Origin: Hahella sp.
GTDB lineage: Bacteria > Pseudomonadota > Gammaproteobacteria > Pseudomonadales > Oleiphilaceae
Reading direction: 5' to 3'
DNA length: 64,000 nucleotides
Assembly: GCA_028280065.1 (NCBI GenBank)
Contig: JANQMN010000002.1
Location: forward strand, 1 to 64,000
The notes beneath the pieces were generated by a model. That model ran no database searches. It was not told the DNA's origin and saw only the letters and a program-made list of their open reading frames with translations. Of the stretch, positions 26,779-36,118 are shown piece after piece (positions within the stretch are counted from its first letter, which is position 1; every line of letters starts with the position of its first letter). Both the position numbers and the translations under genes were made by a program.

Positions 26779-27204
26779 ATGAAAAGAGTATTAACATTTC
26801 TATTTACAGCCATAGTCGTTCTAGTAGTTTCCGGCAGACTCCACGCAGAAACCTCTATAATCGTGCATCCGAAAAATGCTTCGGATTTGGACAAGAGGGC
26901 CATCGCGAAGCTATTTTTGGGCAAATATAAGTCCTTTCCAGGCGGATCAAAAGCCTTGCCAATCAACATCAAGGAAGGAGCCGATGCTCGAGAGTCGTTC
27001 GACTCTTCAATTCTGGGTAAAAACGCCAGTCAGTTGAAAGCTTATTGGTCAAAGCAACTCTTTACAGGCAAAGGAACACCTCCGAAGGAGGTCGAAGACC
27101 AGGAAGAAATCAAGAAACTAGTGGCAGAGAATCCAAGTGTCATCGGTTATATCGACAGTGACTTAGTCGACGACTCAGTGAAGGTCGTGTTGAGTTTTCA
27201 GTAG
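26779..27204 (+). CDS. Small PstS-like periplasmic substrate-binding protein
   Basis: The 141-residue protein has a signal peptide (about 1-23) followed by a short form of the phosphate-binding-protein fold. The segment NASDLDKRAIAKLFLGKYKSFPGG is typical of PstS-like domains, and the end KLVAENPSVIGYIDSDLVDDSVKVV also matches. It is only about half the length of a transport PstS and carries a single lobe. No permease or ATPase genes are nearby, so it is more likely a sensor accessory than a transporter part. It follows the porin with 11 nt spacing and a GGAGAG ribosome site. Confidence 0.8.
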   Translation: MKRVLTFLFTAIVVLVVSGRLHAETSIIVHPKNASDLDKRAIAKLFLGKYKSFPGGSKALPINIKEGADARESFDSSILGKNASQLKAYWSKQLFTGKGTPPKEVEDQEEIKKLVAENPSVIGYIDSDLVDDSVKVVLSFQ

Positions 27205-27350
27205 TAAAGGTTAGAGTAATGGGAACCTAGATATGGTTAGAGTAATCAGCCTCCTTAGCTGGTTATTCTGACAATCCTTCATTGTAGATGCCCAGCCCTT
27301 CGCTCGATTAAACGCAACATCAGCAGCAAGATAAGCATGCCAATGCTCAG

Positions 27351-29897
27351 CTAAAACAACTCGATCTGATCCCCGGCAATCTGCTCATATGAGGTATCCA
27401 AAAACTGCAGAATCCCATCTGCAATCGGGGCAATCTGGCGCTCTATATAGAGGTCATAATCGATGGGACCTGTTTGCAACTCAACAGATTCTGGGCCATG
27501 GACAGTCATTACATAGGCGATCCATGACCCTTTCTTGAATCGCTTCGTTGACTTTCGCATCTTATAGGTGTCATTGGCTTTTCTGGCAGCCTGTATGTGA
27601 GGAGGAATGCTTTTGATATATTCCTCCAAGTGCCGACGTACTCGTTTTCTATAGTGAAGTTCGGTGTCCATTTGACCACTTCGAATAGCATGAACTGTGT
27701 CACGGATGTATTCCTGATAAGCTTCTCCCCGAAAAATCCGGCTATATAGTTCTTGCTGAAAATGGCGGGCCAGAGGTGTCCAATCAGTGCGAACCGATTC
27801 AAGCCCCTTGAAAACGATGGATTCTCCTCCTGTGTTATCAATCGCCAATCCGGCGTAGCGTTTTTTGCTCCCCTTTTCTGAACCGCGAATAGTTGGCATA
27901 ACAAAGCGCAGAAAATAGGTTTCAAATTCAATTTCCAAAAAGCTATCTAAGCCATATTCGGATTGAATTCTCTCATGCCACCATTGATTTAAATCAGCAG
28001 CCAGTTGTTCACCGATAGAAAATGCCTTTTGCTTCGTCCATTCATAATCCCCTTGAATGTGCACAAAAACTGAATCGGTATCCCCGTAGATGACCTGGTA
28101 ACCCTTGGCAAGAATAAAGTCACGGCTCTGTTGCAGAATCTGATGGCCACGCAAGGTGATGGAACTCGGCAATCGACAATCAAAGAAACGGCAGCCCGGA
28201 GTACCCAATACGCCGTAGAATGAATTCATCATAATTTTTATAGCTTGGGACAGGGCTTTGTTCGACTGCTTTTTCGCCTCATCCCTCGCTTGCCAAAGCT
28301 CAGCGATCAACTCCGGTAGAATACCACCTTGCTTAGCAAAGGCAGCACCATTAAATCCCGGCACATTCAGTTCCCGATCGACCTCAGGGGTTTCCTCCTG
28401 ATTGGGTTGAGCCCCTCCCTGGTTAGCGTCGCCAGCAAGTATCCGCGCCAATGGATCGATTTTGAACGTTCTGATTAGACTTGGATATAGGCTCTTAAAG
28501 TCCAAAACAATAACGTTCTCATAGAGTCCCGGCAAGGAATCCATGACATATCCGCCAGGGCTGCCTACCCCTTGTGGATTTAGCGGCAATCTGGGTGCCA
28601 CATAACCAGCCCTATGCAAACGAGGCAAATAGCGATGATCAAATGCCGCGACAGAACCGCCGAAGCGGTCCATCGATAAGCCGGTTAACTGAGCTCTCTC
28701 CACGGCAAAAGGTAGCAGTTGAGCGCGGACAAAAATATCCCAGACCAACTGGCAATCTTCCAGGTTATACGCAGCCAGCGCCGGTTTATCGGCATGGAAC
28801 AGGTCGGTGATTTCCTCTCCTCGATTGTCGACATTCTGAATCAGCTTGCCACGCCCTAACAGTTCCCGGGATACGTTCTGCAGCGAAAAGCTCTGGAAAT
28901 TGAACGTTGCGGACTTCAGCGTTTCAACGCCATCGAGTACTACTCTTCCTGGAATAACCAGAGTGTAATGCTCTTCATCCTGGCGTGAAGACCGCCACTC
29001 CAACAAGCTATCGGCACGTCCCAGGGTAAAGGGAATCCTCAGACGATCCGCGACTCGCTGTAAAAATCGCAAATCGAAATTTACCACATGCCAGCCAAGA
29101 ATCAGGTCCGGATCGTATTCCCGTATCCAAGCCATAAAGGCCAGCATCAAAGACTTTTCCGTGGCATAGAACTCCAGATAATCCAAACTTGAGACAGCGC
29201 CGGAATCACCGACCATCATGACTTTGCGAATGGTTCCGGTATCGGCGACGCTCTCCAAACTGGCATCCTTAGGGGTGGATTCCATGGTTCCGGCGACGAT
29301 CCCGATCGAATAGAGCCTATGGCCCTGCATGGCGGTTTCGATATCTAGGGAAACGGTTTTGAAGGCCGGCCACAAACCTGACTCGGCGGAGACAGAAGTT
29401 GCCTGTTGCTGACCCCGGCAACCGGGATTTGTCGCCTCGAAATAACCGGCACGGGGCTGCCATTCCCCCTTAACCTCCATAACGCCACCGATAAAACGCT
29501 CCATCAAGTAGCGGTCAGGGGGATGGATATCCGCTTCCAAGAGCATGATCCCGCCTTTCTCAAGTGCTTCCCTGGCCCGATACAACCATCGCTGTTGGTT
29601 GAAATAGAGCGCAATGACTGGCTCGCCTTTAAAGCTCAGTAAATTTAACTGGCGATGAAAATATGCCGGCTCCGAGACAGTGCTTTGTCCGGAAAACGGC
29701 AATTTTGCCAAACCGTTTAGTGCCGCTTTTTCCTGGGACTTCGGGAAGAAACAGGTGGCTTTTTGATCGAGAATATTCAGGCATAGCGGCCCGATTTCCG
29801 ACCAAGCCCATAACTTGAGTGCCAGCCGTCCCGGCTGACCTGGTACACCGGTATCCAGCCATTGGCGAGTAAGCAAAAAAGCTCTTATGGTTTGCAA
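27351..29897 (-). CDS. polB: DNA polymerase II (family B)
   Basis: The 848-residue enzyme has all family B landmarks: exonuclease motifs (Exo I LDIETAM, Exo II HVVNFDLRFL), polymerase motif A (LDFKSLYPSLI), motif B (KIMMNSFYGVLG) and motif C (YGDTDSVFV). E. coli Pol II is 783 residues, so this is slightly longer. It is a proofreading polymerase used for translesion synthesis and replication restart. In E. coli it is SOS-induced, but I see no LexA box (CTGTN8ACAG) in the 240 bp upstream. It stands alone, convergent with the porin/PstS-like pair. Confidence 0.95.
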   Translation of the reverse strand: MQTIRAFLLTRQWLDTGVPGQPGRLALKLWAWSEIGPLCLNILDQKATCFFPKSQEKAALNGLAKLPFSGQSTVSEPAYFHRQLNLLSFKGEPVIALYFNQQRWLYRAREALEKGGIMLLEADIHPPDRYLMERFIGGVMEVKGEWQPRAGYFEATNPGCRGQQQATSVSAESGLWPAFKTVSLDIETAMQGHRLYSIGIVAGTMESTPKDASLESVADTGTIRKVMMVGDSGAVSSLDYLEFYATEKSLMLAFMAWIREYDPDLILGWHVVNFDLRFLQRVADRLRIPFTLGRADSLLEWRSSRQDEEHYTLVIPGRVVLDGVETLKSATFNFQSFSLQNVSRELLGRGKLIQNVDNRGEEITDLFHADKPALAAYNLEDCQLVWDIFVRAQLLPFAVERAQLTGLSMDRFGGSVAAFDHRYLPRLHRAGYVAPRLPLNPQGVGSPGGYVMDSLPGLYENVIVLDFKSLYPSLIRTFKIDPLARILAGDANQGGAQPNQEETPEVDRELNVPGFNGAAFAKQGGILPELIAELWQARDEAKKQSNKALSQAIKIMMNSFYGVLGTPGCRFFDCRLPSSITLRGHQILQQSRDFILAKGYQVIYGDTDSVFVHIQGDYEWTKQKAFSIGEQLAADLNQWWHERIQSEYGLDSFLEIEFETYFLRFVMPTIRGSEKGSKKRYAGLAIDNTGGESIVFKGLESVRTDWTPLARHFQQELYSRIFRGEAYQEYIRDTVHAIRSGQMDTELHYRKRVRRHLEEYIKSIPPHIQAARKANDTYKMRKSTKRFKKGSWIAYVMTVHGPESVELQTGPIDYDLYIERQIAPIADGILQFLDTSYEQIAGDQIELF

Positions 29898-29923
29898 TGA
29901 AGTCTCTAACTAGTTTTCATCCT

Positions 29924-29945
29924 GAAACGCCGTCCTTGGCGTTTC
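29924..29945. other. Perfect hairpin upstream of polB
   Basis: GAAACGCC (29924-29931) and GGCGTTTC (29938-29945) form a perfect 8-bp stem with a 6-nt loop, 27 bp upstream of the polB start. It lies in the 242-bp divergent gap between polB and the histidine kinase. It could affect the polB leader transcript. No U-run follows it. Confidence 0.35.
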
Positions 29946-30139
29946 GCAGCGGTCAGCGAACCGGAGTCGGCCTGGCGATTCAGCACATACATGTGCCAAG
30001 CTAGCTGGTTGGCCTTCGAATTCTGTGCTGCTGCCGATTACAAGGTTAATCCCAAGGCATAACATTTTTCAACAGAGCCTCGCTAAATCCAAGGGAACAA
30101 TAAGCCACTGCTATACTAATTCCAAAACTATTTTCATGG

Positions 30140-31468
30140 TTGCGCATAAAATTGGTTCGATCTCTTCATGAAGCTGTTCGATTTTTAATCGACAAGCAGA
30201 ACATCGCACTAGACAAATTGTTGCCGATGAAAGCCTTAGATTCTGAAGAATCCTTATTCAGGGCAAGGGTGACGGCAGGGTTTCTATGCTACGCTTATTT
30301 GGCCGGTTCCTTCATGGGATGCTTTCGCCTTCTGCAGGACGGCATACAGCCGGCCTCAATTGCCACTTTCTTAACAATACAGCTTTTCTTAGTTGGAATT
30401 TACTTTTTAAAGTATCGCCGTGATGTGGAGCAAGCCGGCGAACTCATAATTCTCGCCGGCATCTTGGTCATTACCATTGTGTTACTGACAGACCGGGGAC
30501 TGCATTCCAGGGTGTTGGTCTGGATTCCACTAATGCCGGTCATGGCCAATTTCTTCCAATCTCGAATTAGCGGTCTTATTACCCTATTCGCTTTCATTTG
30601 CATCTTGTGTTTTGTTTATTACTTACATTTATCCGATTGGATATCTGCACCGATTGCAGACGAGGTGCTGTTGCATAGATTGGTGGCAACGACTATTTCT
30701 TCCATGTTCGCCACCGCCGTCAGCCATTTTTACGAAGAATCCCGGCGCCGGGCAAACGCCGAATTCGCACGCCTGGAAAGAACCCGCCGGGAATGGATTT
30801 CCATTGTCAGCCATGAGCTTCGCACCCCTCTTACCGCAATGCGCGGTGCGATTTCCATGTTGAACCATGGGCTCTTTGACGATCAACCCGATCAGGCTTC
30901 CAAAATCATTAATGTCGCTTACTCGAATACCGAACGTCTGGTTAGATTGGTCAATGACGTACTCGATATAGAAAAAATGGAGACCGGTAAGTTCATTCTC
31001 TCGGTTGACAAAGAAGATCTTAGAAAGATCGTCGAGCAGGCGATCGCGACCCAGGCCACCAGTGCAGAAAAAAAGTCAATAACAATCAGGCTTCAAGCGC
31101 CTAAAACCCTGCGGTGTTACATAGATGAAGACCGAATCCTGCAGGTTCTGCAGAACCTTTTGTCGAACGCTATCAAATTCGCCCCAAGCGCTTCAACCAT
31201 TGAGCTGGATCTACGCCGGGAGTCTCAATACCGGATTTATCTTTCCGTGACCGATCAAGGTCCAGGCATTCCTGAGGATTTTGCGGCAAAATTGTTTCAA
31301 CGCTTCGAACAGGCGGAATCAGGGGACAATAGGAAACAGGAGGGCTCCGGTTTGGGCTTGTATATTTGCAAAACCATTGTGGAAAAACATGGTGGAGAAA
31401 TTGGCTTTGAAAACCTTAGCCGGGGAGGCTGCCGCTTTCATATCAGGCTGCCGCAGAAACCCGCATAA
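30140..31468 (+). CDS. Orphan sensor histidine kinase
   Basis: The 442-residue kinase has five or six N-terminal membrane helices (about 42-195) with short loops, so sensing is probably within the membrane. A HisKA domain follows (phospho-acceptor His225 in SHELRTPL), then a HATPase domain with N-box (LQNLLSNAIKFA), G1 (DQGPGIP) and G2 (GSGLGLYICK) motifs. The first in-frame codon is TTG at 30140; the next ATG is at 30227, and neither has a clear ribosome site. No response regulator gene is adjacent, and the downstream neighbour is a convergent diguanylate cyclase. Confidence 0.85.
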   Translation: MRIKLVRSLHEAVRFLIDKQNIALDKLLPMKALDSEESLFRARVTAGFLCYAYLAGSFMGCFRLLQDGIQPASIATFLTIQLFLVGIYFLKYRRDVEQAGELIILAGILVITIVLLTDRGLHSRVLVWIPLMPVMANFFQSRISGLITLFAFICILCFVYYLHLSDWISAPIADEVLLHRLVATTISSMFATAVSHFYEESRRRANAEFARLERTRREWISIVSHELRTPLTAMRGAISMLNHGLFDDQPDQASKIINVAYSNTERLVRLVNDVLDIEKMETGKFILSVDKEDLRKIVEQAIATQATSAEKKSITIRLQAPKTLRCYIDEDRILQVLQNLLSNAIKFAPSASTIELDLRRESQYRIYLSVTDQGPGIPEDFAAKLFQRFEQAESGDNRKQEGSGLGLYICKTIVEKHGGEIGFENLSRGGCRFHIRLPQKPA

Positions 31469-31487
31469 TCTTAGCGCCCCTGGAAGA

Positions 31488-32402
31488 CTAGAGCTTACTT
31501 ACTCGATTTCTGCCGGCTTCTTTAGAGAAGTACACTCCCTGATCAGCAAGTTTGAACAAATCCGTACCTGTTTTCACGCCCCTGCGCAAATCTGCAACGC
31601 CAACTGATACGGTTACCGCTATATCCTTTTCTTCATAGGTAAAAGTATGTTTCTCCACCAATGCGCGAATTCGCTCGGCGATGCGGAAGGCATATTCAAG
31701 GTCCGTTCTGGGCAACATTACGACAAACTCTTCACCACCATACCGGGCGAGAATATCGCCATCTCTTACGCCATGCTCCTGAATAACTGCCGCCATCTCC
31801 TTAATAATATAATCCCCACCATCATGGCCATACGTGTCATTCACTCTCTTAAAATGATCGATATCGAACACAATAATGGAAAGTGGCTCCTTGGTTAGCT
31901 TATGACGGCTGACGGCCCGATCAGCCTCGCGATTAAAATAGGCTTTGTTATAACATTGCGTGAGACCGTCACAATTAGCTTCGCGATGCAGTTTTTCATA
32001 AGTAAGGCGTTCGGGGTCGCCCTTGGGTAGATACTGCAACGCTAACACACCGATTTTTATGACGTCGCCTTTCTTCAACGGAAGTTCGTTTTTAACCTCC
32101 TGATTATTGAGAAAGGTTCCGTTGGTGGAACCGAGATCCTTCAGGAAAGCTTCACCTGTCTCATCTACCATGCGAATTTGCGAGTGATGCCTGGAAACAC
32201 CCTCGAAGTCCATGGCATAGGTATTGTTGGGACTACGTCCAATCGTAGTAACACCCGGACCAAGGTCAAAGAGTGAACCGTTAAGTTCGCCGCCGATCGC
32301 CAGTAGACAGGCATGGACCTCGCGGGCTTCCATCTCGGTTTTCTCCAGGACAGTATCGATATGGTCAAATACTATCGTCTGGTCTTTGTCTGATTCTCGC
32401 AT
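31488..32402 (-). CDS. FHA-domain diguanylate cyclase
   Basis: The 304-residue protein joins an FHA domain (about 45-118; TIGRSPNN, VSRHHSQI, GSTNGTFLNN) to a GGDEF domain (about 135-304). The active loop is intact as GGEEF (222-226), and an inhibitory I-site RDGD (213-216) lies exactly five residues before it. It should therefore make c-di-GMP from two GTP and be subject to product inhibition. The FHA domain suggests control by a phosphothreonine protein. It has no membrane segment. A second FHA protein, with a dead GGDEF and an AraC domain, lies 12 kb away in this window. Confidence 0.93.
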   Translation of the reverse strand: MRESDKDQTIVFDHIDTVLEKTEMEAREVHACLLAIGGELNGSLFDLGPGVTTIGRSPNNTYAMDFEGVSRHHSQIRMVDETGEAFLKDLGSTNGTFLNNQEVKNELPLKKGDVIKIGVLALQYLPKGDPERLTYEKLHREANCDGLTQCYNKAYFNREADRAVSRHKLTKEPLSIIVFDIDHFKRVNDTYGHDGGDYIIKEMAAVIQEHGVRDGDILARYGGEEFVVMLPRTDLEYAFRIAERIRALVEKHTFTYEEKDIAVTVSVGVADLRRGVKTGTDLFKLADQGVYFSKEAGRNRVSKL

Positions 32403-32594
32403 GTAAACTTCCCGACGTTTTTCAAGTGGCGACCAAAATGGTGCGCTTTTCCCTATCTGTCCTTATTAAATTAGCACATTAATGAGAAAGTGGATCGACC
32501 TTTCGAAATCGCAATGAGCCGATTACCGCCACCCAAGCGTACATCCTGTGCTACATTGAATCACTCAAACCAATAAGGCACAGGAGAAAGTAAG

Positions 32595-33092
32595 ATGGCA
32601 ACCATTACACTGCAAGGCAATCCGGTAGAAACTTCCGGAGATCTTCCAAGCACCGGATCATCAGCGCCGGCTTTCACTTTAACAAAAAATGATCTTTCAG
32701 AAACCAGCCTTTCCGACTATTCCGGATCGAAAGTTGTGTTAAATATTTTCCCAAGTATTGATACGCCCGTCTGCGCGACATCGGTTAAAAAGTTTAACGA
32801 AAAGGCAGCGGCCATGGACAATACTCAAGTGCTTTGTGTCTCCGCGGATTTGCCTTTTGCTTTTGGACGGTTCTGCGGCGCTGAAGGAATCGAAAACGTA
32901 GTCACCGCCTCCGTGTTCCGTTCGGCAAACTTCGGAACCGATTACGGGGTCCAGATAACCACCGGTCCTCTGGCCGGCGTTTTGGCCAGAGCGATAGTCG
33001 TCATTGATGAGTCGGGGAATGTGGCCCATACCGAGTTAGTCAGCGAAATTGCCAATGAGCCGGATTACGAGGCGGCCTTGGCGGTACTTTGA
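32595..33092 (+). CDS. tpx: Thiol peroxidase Tpx
   Basis: The 165-residue protein is an atypical 2-Cys peroxiredoxin. The peroxidatic Cys60 lies in SIDTPVCATSVKKFN and the resolving Cys94 in GRFCGAEG, matching the Cys61/Cys95 layout of E. coli Tpx. It reduces lipid and other hydroperoxides with electrons from thioredoxin. A good AGGAGA ribosome site precedes the ATG. The gene is divergent from the FHA-diguanylate cyclase across a 192-bp promoter region. Confidence 0.95.
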   Translation: MATITLQGNPVETSGDLPSTGSSAPAFTLTKNDLSETSLSDYSGSKVVLNIFPSIDTPVCATSVKKFNEKAAAMDNTQVLCVSADLPFAFGRFCGAEGIENVVTASVFRSANFGTDYGVQITTGPLAGVLARAIVVIDESGNVAHTELVSEIANEPDYEAALAVL

Positions 33093-33145
33093 GACTTGCC
33101 AGGCACTGAAATAAATCGAAAGTTTCTGACGTCGGGACAAAAAAA

Positions 33146-33192
33146 TGCCCATTCAAAGGCCCGGAGGAGGGGAGTTGGCCTGAGAATGGGCA
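33146..33192. other. Hairpin with GGA-rich loop downstream of tpx
   Basis: TGCCCATTC (33146-33154) pairs with GAATGGGCA (33184-33192). After a small internal loop, GGCC (33158-33161) pairs with GGCC (33177-33180), leaving a 15-nt loop CGGAGGAGGGGAGTT. An A-run precedes the stem on the plus strand, so it could be a terminator read on the minus strand. The GGA-rich loop also resembles a CsrA-binding site. The remainder of 33093-33363 shows nothing else. Confidence 0.45.
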
Positions 33193-33363
33193 CGATACAC
33201 CATTGCGTTTTGGAGTTATAACACTAAATGAATAACCTAGTGGTAAATCCTAACGAGAGTAACTGTACCTTAGGGGTGTCGCCCCTCAATTGACTCCGGT
33301 CAAGTCGTTGGAAGCTAATTGAAATCTCGGCGCTAACCCTCTCTAAACCTTAAAGTTCTATCG

Positions 33364-33726
33364 CTAAACCTTCAACTTATCGGTATAAGGCGGCCATCCC
33401 AGCGGCTTTCCTGCCAACACGTGCAAATGGATGTGGAATACGGTCTGCCCTGCACTTTCATTGCAATTCATCACTGTCCGATAACCTTCGTCGGCGAATC
33501 CTTTTTCCTCCGCAATTTTCTTCGCTGCTAAAAAAAGATGTCCCACCAATTCACGGTCCACTTCTGAAATATCGTTTAGCGTGGCGATCGGCCGCTTGGG
33601 AATCACCAGGAAGTGGATTGGTGCCTGGGGATTGATGTCACTGAACGCCAGACACAAATCATCTTCGTAGATAATGTCGGCAGGAATCTCTCGATTAATA
33701 ATCTTGGTAAAAATAGTCTCTGACAT
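33364..33726 (-). CDS. hinT: HIT-family (HinT-like) nucleotide hydrolase
   Basis: The 120-residue protein has the histidine triad HIHLH (His98, His100, His102) and the family start TIFTKIINREIPADIIYEDD. HinT proteins hydrolyse purine nucleoside phosphoramidates and act as dimers in the cytoplasm. Length and motifs match E. coli HinT (119 residues). It lies 73 nt downstream of the UbiF-like gene on the same strand. Confidence 0.93.
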   Translation of the reverse strand: MSETIFTKIINREIPADIIYEDDLCLAFSDINPQAPIHFLVIPKRPIATLNDISEVDRELVGHLFLAAKKIAEEKGFADEGYRTVMNCNESAGQTVFHIHLHVLAGKPLGWPPYTDKLKV

Positions 33727-33799
33727 GGAATTGTCCTTGCTGTTTGCCGTTTAATAACTTGCGAATGTGGCTGAATCCTTTGGCTCTGTTGACATTTGC

Positions 33800-35053
33800 C
33801 TATTTAAGGCCTAAAGCATAGGCCAAAACCTGCTTTTTGGCAGGTAGCAGCCGATTCGCCAGCCCCAAGCCAACGTTTCGAAACAGTTTTACCGGAGCGA
33901 TATTATTGCTGAAAGCATAGTAGAACCCATCCATGGCTGTCATCATCATCTGATTGGCCGGCCGCCGTCGTTGCTCGTATTTTTTTAGCGGATGCACTGC
34001 GCCGATATCCTCTCCCTGCTGCAAACAATCTCCCAGGATTTCAGCCAATACTTTCGCATCCTGAAATCCCAAGTTAACGCCTTGGCCAGCCAGGGGATTA
34101 ATCGTATGCGCAGCATCTCCCACCAATACCACCCGCTCACCGGCATATTGCTGAGCATGACGTTTTACCAAGGGAAAAGACGCCTTGGCCACCAGTTGCC
34201 GAAGCTTTGGCAGACGGTCAGGAAATTCACGCCTGATCTCCTCCAGAAGTCCGGTGTCTGAAAGTTTCTTAAGCTGTTGATGTTTTTCCGGTCGGTCATA
34301 CCAGACCAGCGACGCATAGGTCCGATTCTTGACCTTGGGCAAGGGCAGATAGGCTAGCGGACCATGCGTTGTGAAAGCCTGCCAGGTAATGTCTGCGGGC
34401 TCACCGTCGGTGGCCACGGTAACCACCATAGCATGCTGCAGATACGCATCGCTGTTTAGCCCCAAATTCGCAAGGGTACGCACCTGTGATTCCGCACCGT
34501 CCGCGCCGACGACTAACTTGGCGCAATGGCTTTCGCCACTGGCAAAGGTTAACTTCGCATGATCGGCAAACAGATCCAGACCTTTCAGGTCAATCCCTTC
34601 AATGCAGCTTACATTAGGCAAACTGGTCCAAAGTTCCTGGAGCGCGAGCTGCACGACCTGGTTTTCAACAATATGGCCCAAGTGCGATTGTTGGATGGAA
34701 TTCGCGGTAAACTCGGTTCGATTGGCGTCTCTGGGAACTATTCCGGCTAGCAAACCATCGAGTTTTTCCCAAACTGCCACGCGACGATAGGATTGAGCAC
34801 GCATGGCAAGAATGGACTGCCAGGCGCCCATGTCATTCAGGTAGTTTTCACTGGCTATATTTAGTGAGGAAACCCGGATATCTGGCGGATTTTCCGAATT
34901 GAATCCGCCTGCCAATTTACGTTCTACAACCGCCACGGACATACCCAACCGGCCAAGGCAACAGGCCAGCGCGCCTCCCACCATTCCGCCGCCGACAATA
35001 ATCACATCCCACATCCGCGAAGTCGTGGCATTGGGGTTTTTATTTAATGGCAA
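33800..35053 (-). CDS. ubiF: UbiF-like FAD-dependent ubiquinone biosynthesis hydroxylase
   Basis: The 417-residue flavoprotein has the Rossmann motif VIIVGGGMVGGALA near its start and the second FAD motif GDAAHTINPLAGQGVNLGFQDA near 310-330, as in UbiF/UbiH/UbiI monooxygenases. As ubiH and ubiI are present further along, this third copy is best assigned to the C6 hydroxylation of UbiF, but sequence alone does not exclude another regiospecificity. The start is probably TTG at 35051-35053 with GAGG eight to ten nt before it; an ATG 13 codons later is the alternative. Confidence 0.8.
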   Translation of the reverse strand: MPLNKNPNATTSRMWDVIIVGGGMVGGALACCLGRLGMSVAVVERKLAGGFNSENPPDIRVSSLNIASENYLNDMGAWQSILAMRAQSYRRVAVWEKLDGLLAGIVPRDANRTEFTANSIQQSHLGHIVENQVVQLALQELWTSLPNVSCIEGIDLKGLDLFADHAKLTFASGESHCAKLVVGADGAESQVRTLANLGLNSDAYLQHAMVVTVATDGEPADITWQAFTTHGPLAYLPLPKVKNRTYASLVWYDRPEKHQQLKKLSDTGLLEEIRREFPDRLPKLRQLVAKASFPLVKRHAQQYAGERVVLVGDAAHTINPLAGQGVNLGFQDAKVLAEILGDCLQQGEDIGAVHPLKKYEQRRRPANQMMMTAMDGFYYAFSNNIAPVKLFRNVGLGLANRLLPAKKQVLAYALGLK

Positions 35054-35172
35054 GGATGACCTCGTCGACTCTGAATAGAATGAGAGGAGTATAAAAAGAA
35101 TGAGCGGCCTGAACCAGGGCTAAAATCCGGATTTAACCCTGGAGCCTCGCATAACGCTTAGAGCAGGCTGAA

Positions 35173-35700
35173 CTAGGCGTGACGATGAATACTCATTCGT
35201 CCCAGTCGGTTACGCTGCAGCGGTGGCGTATTGGATTTCACAAAGCCTTCGCTAATGACAATCGGCTTCACCAGATCCAAAAAATCCTGGGTTGCCATGC
35301 GAATCACTTCGGAATGACTACCGGCGCAAAATGCAATTTCAGGATTCTCGGTAAGCTCTTCGTCAAGATAAACGGACATGCCGAAAAGATTGCCAAAGGG
35401 TGGCATTGCACCTAACTCGCAGTCCGGGAAAGCATCACTAAACTCGTCCTCATCGGCCAACTCAATAAAGTCAGTGCCCATGGAACGCATGAGTCGATCC
35501 CAGCGGATTCGTGAGTTTGACGGCATTATGGTCATGGCCATTTTGCCATCCATTAAAATGATCACGGTTTTCGCCAGCATCTTGCCACATATGTGAGCCG
35601 ATTGAGCGATCTCCTGCGCGGTAAACGCCGGCGAATGCTGACTCACTATGTACTTCACTTCCTTCGCGTCTAGAAAGTTTTTTAACGATTGCACAGGCAT
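35173..35700 (-). CDS. YbaK/ProX-type aminoacyl-tRNA deacylase-like protein
   Basis: The 175-residue protein carries the YbaK/EbsC domain (about 25-150), with the conserved pattern AKTVIILMDGKMAMTIMPSNSRI and GAMPPFGNLFGMSVYLDEEL. Family members hydrolyse mischarged aminoacyl-tRNAs in trans, or act as related editing domains. ATG 35698-35700 is chosen because GGAGGTG lies five nt before it; an upstream frame extension of 13 codons lacks such a site. The protein is soluble. Specific tRNA or amino acid is unknown. Confidence 0.85.
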   Translation of the reverse strand: MPVQSLKNFLDAKEVKYIVSQHSPAFTAQEIAQSAHICGKMLAKTVIILMDGKMAMTIMPSNSRIRWDRLMRSMGTDFIELADEDEFSDAFPDCELGAMPPFGNLFGMSVYLDEELTENPEIAFCAGSHSEVIRMATQDFLDLVKPIVISEGFVKSNTPPLQRNRLGRMSIHRHA

Positions 35701-36033
35701 ACACACCTCCAGCCTGGAATAGAGCCACTTTTTAAGCATTCAGACTTTACGTCTGCTACCCTTAAACTAACGAAGAAAAGAGCCTAAACCCTTGTTCAAC
35801 GTCAAATTTTTAATCCTGTCTCAATATTTCCCGAACTACCGGCAGATTAGAATAGGCGGACCTTTCGTCACCGGCCCAAGTTTCACTCCGAACTTTATTT
35901 CTAACCTTAAAACTGTGTGTTATTTCAAAGATAGACCAAAATCTAACCAGATCAAAACCAATACCGCGTAAATATTTGTATCAAGTTAGTGCAACAATGA
36001 ATAGTGAAACTCTACCGCACCAATCAGGCACAA

Positions 36034-36062
36034 AAAAGCCCAAGCAGCAACGCTTGGGCTTT
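36034..36062 (-). terminator. Intrinsic terminator of the OprF-like gene
   Basis: AAAGCCCAAGC and GCTTGGGCTTT pair around a 6-nt loop, and a T-run follows on the minus strand (GGGCTTTTTTG). It lies about 60 bp after the minus-strand OmpA-family gene. The rest of the 418-bp gap 35701-36118 shows no gene. Confidence 0.85.
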
Positions 36063-36118
36063 CTGTGATCATATTCGTTGTCCTGGCGACAGTTACTCCG
36101 GCAATAAATCCGGCGGGA

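Noticed and set aside
29898-30139. Search for a LexA box upstream of polB
   Set aside because: No CTGTN8ACAG match is present; the palindromic GCACATACATGTGC near 29986 is not a LexA site.
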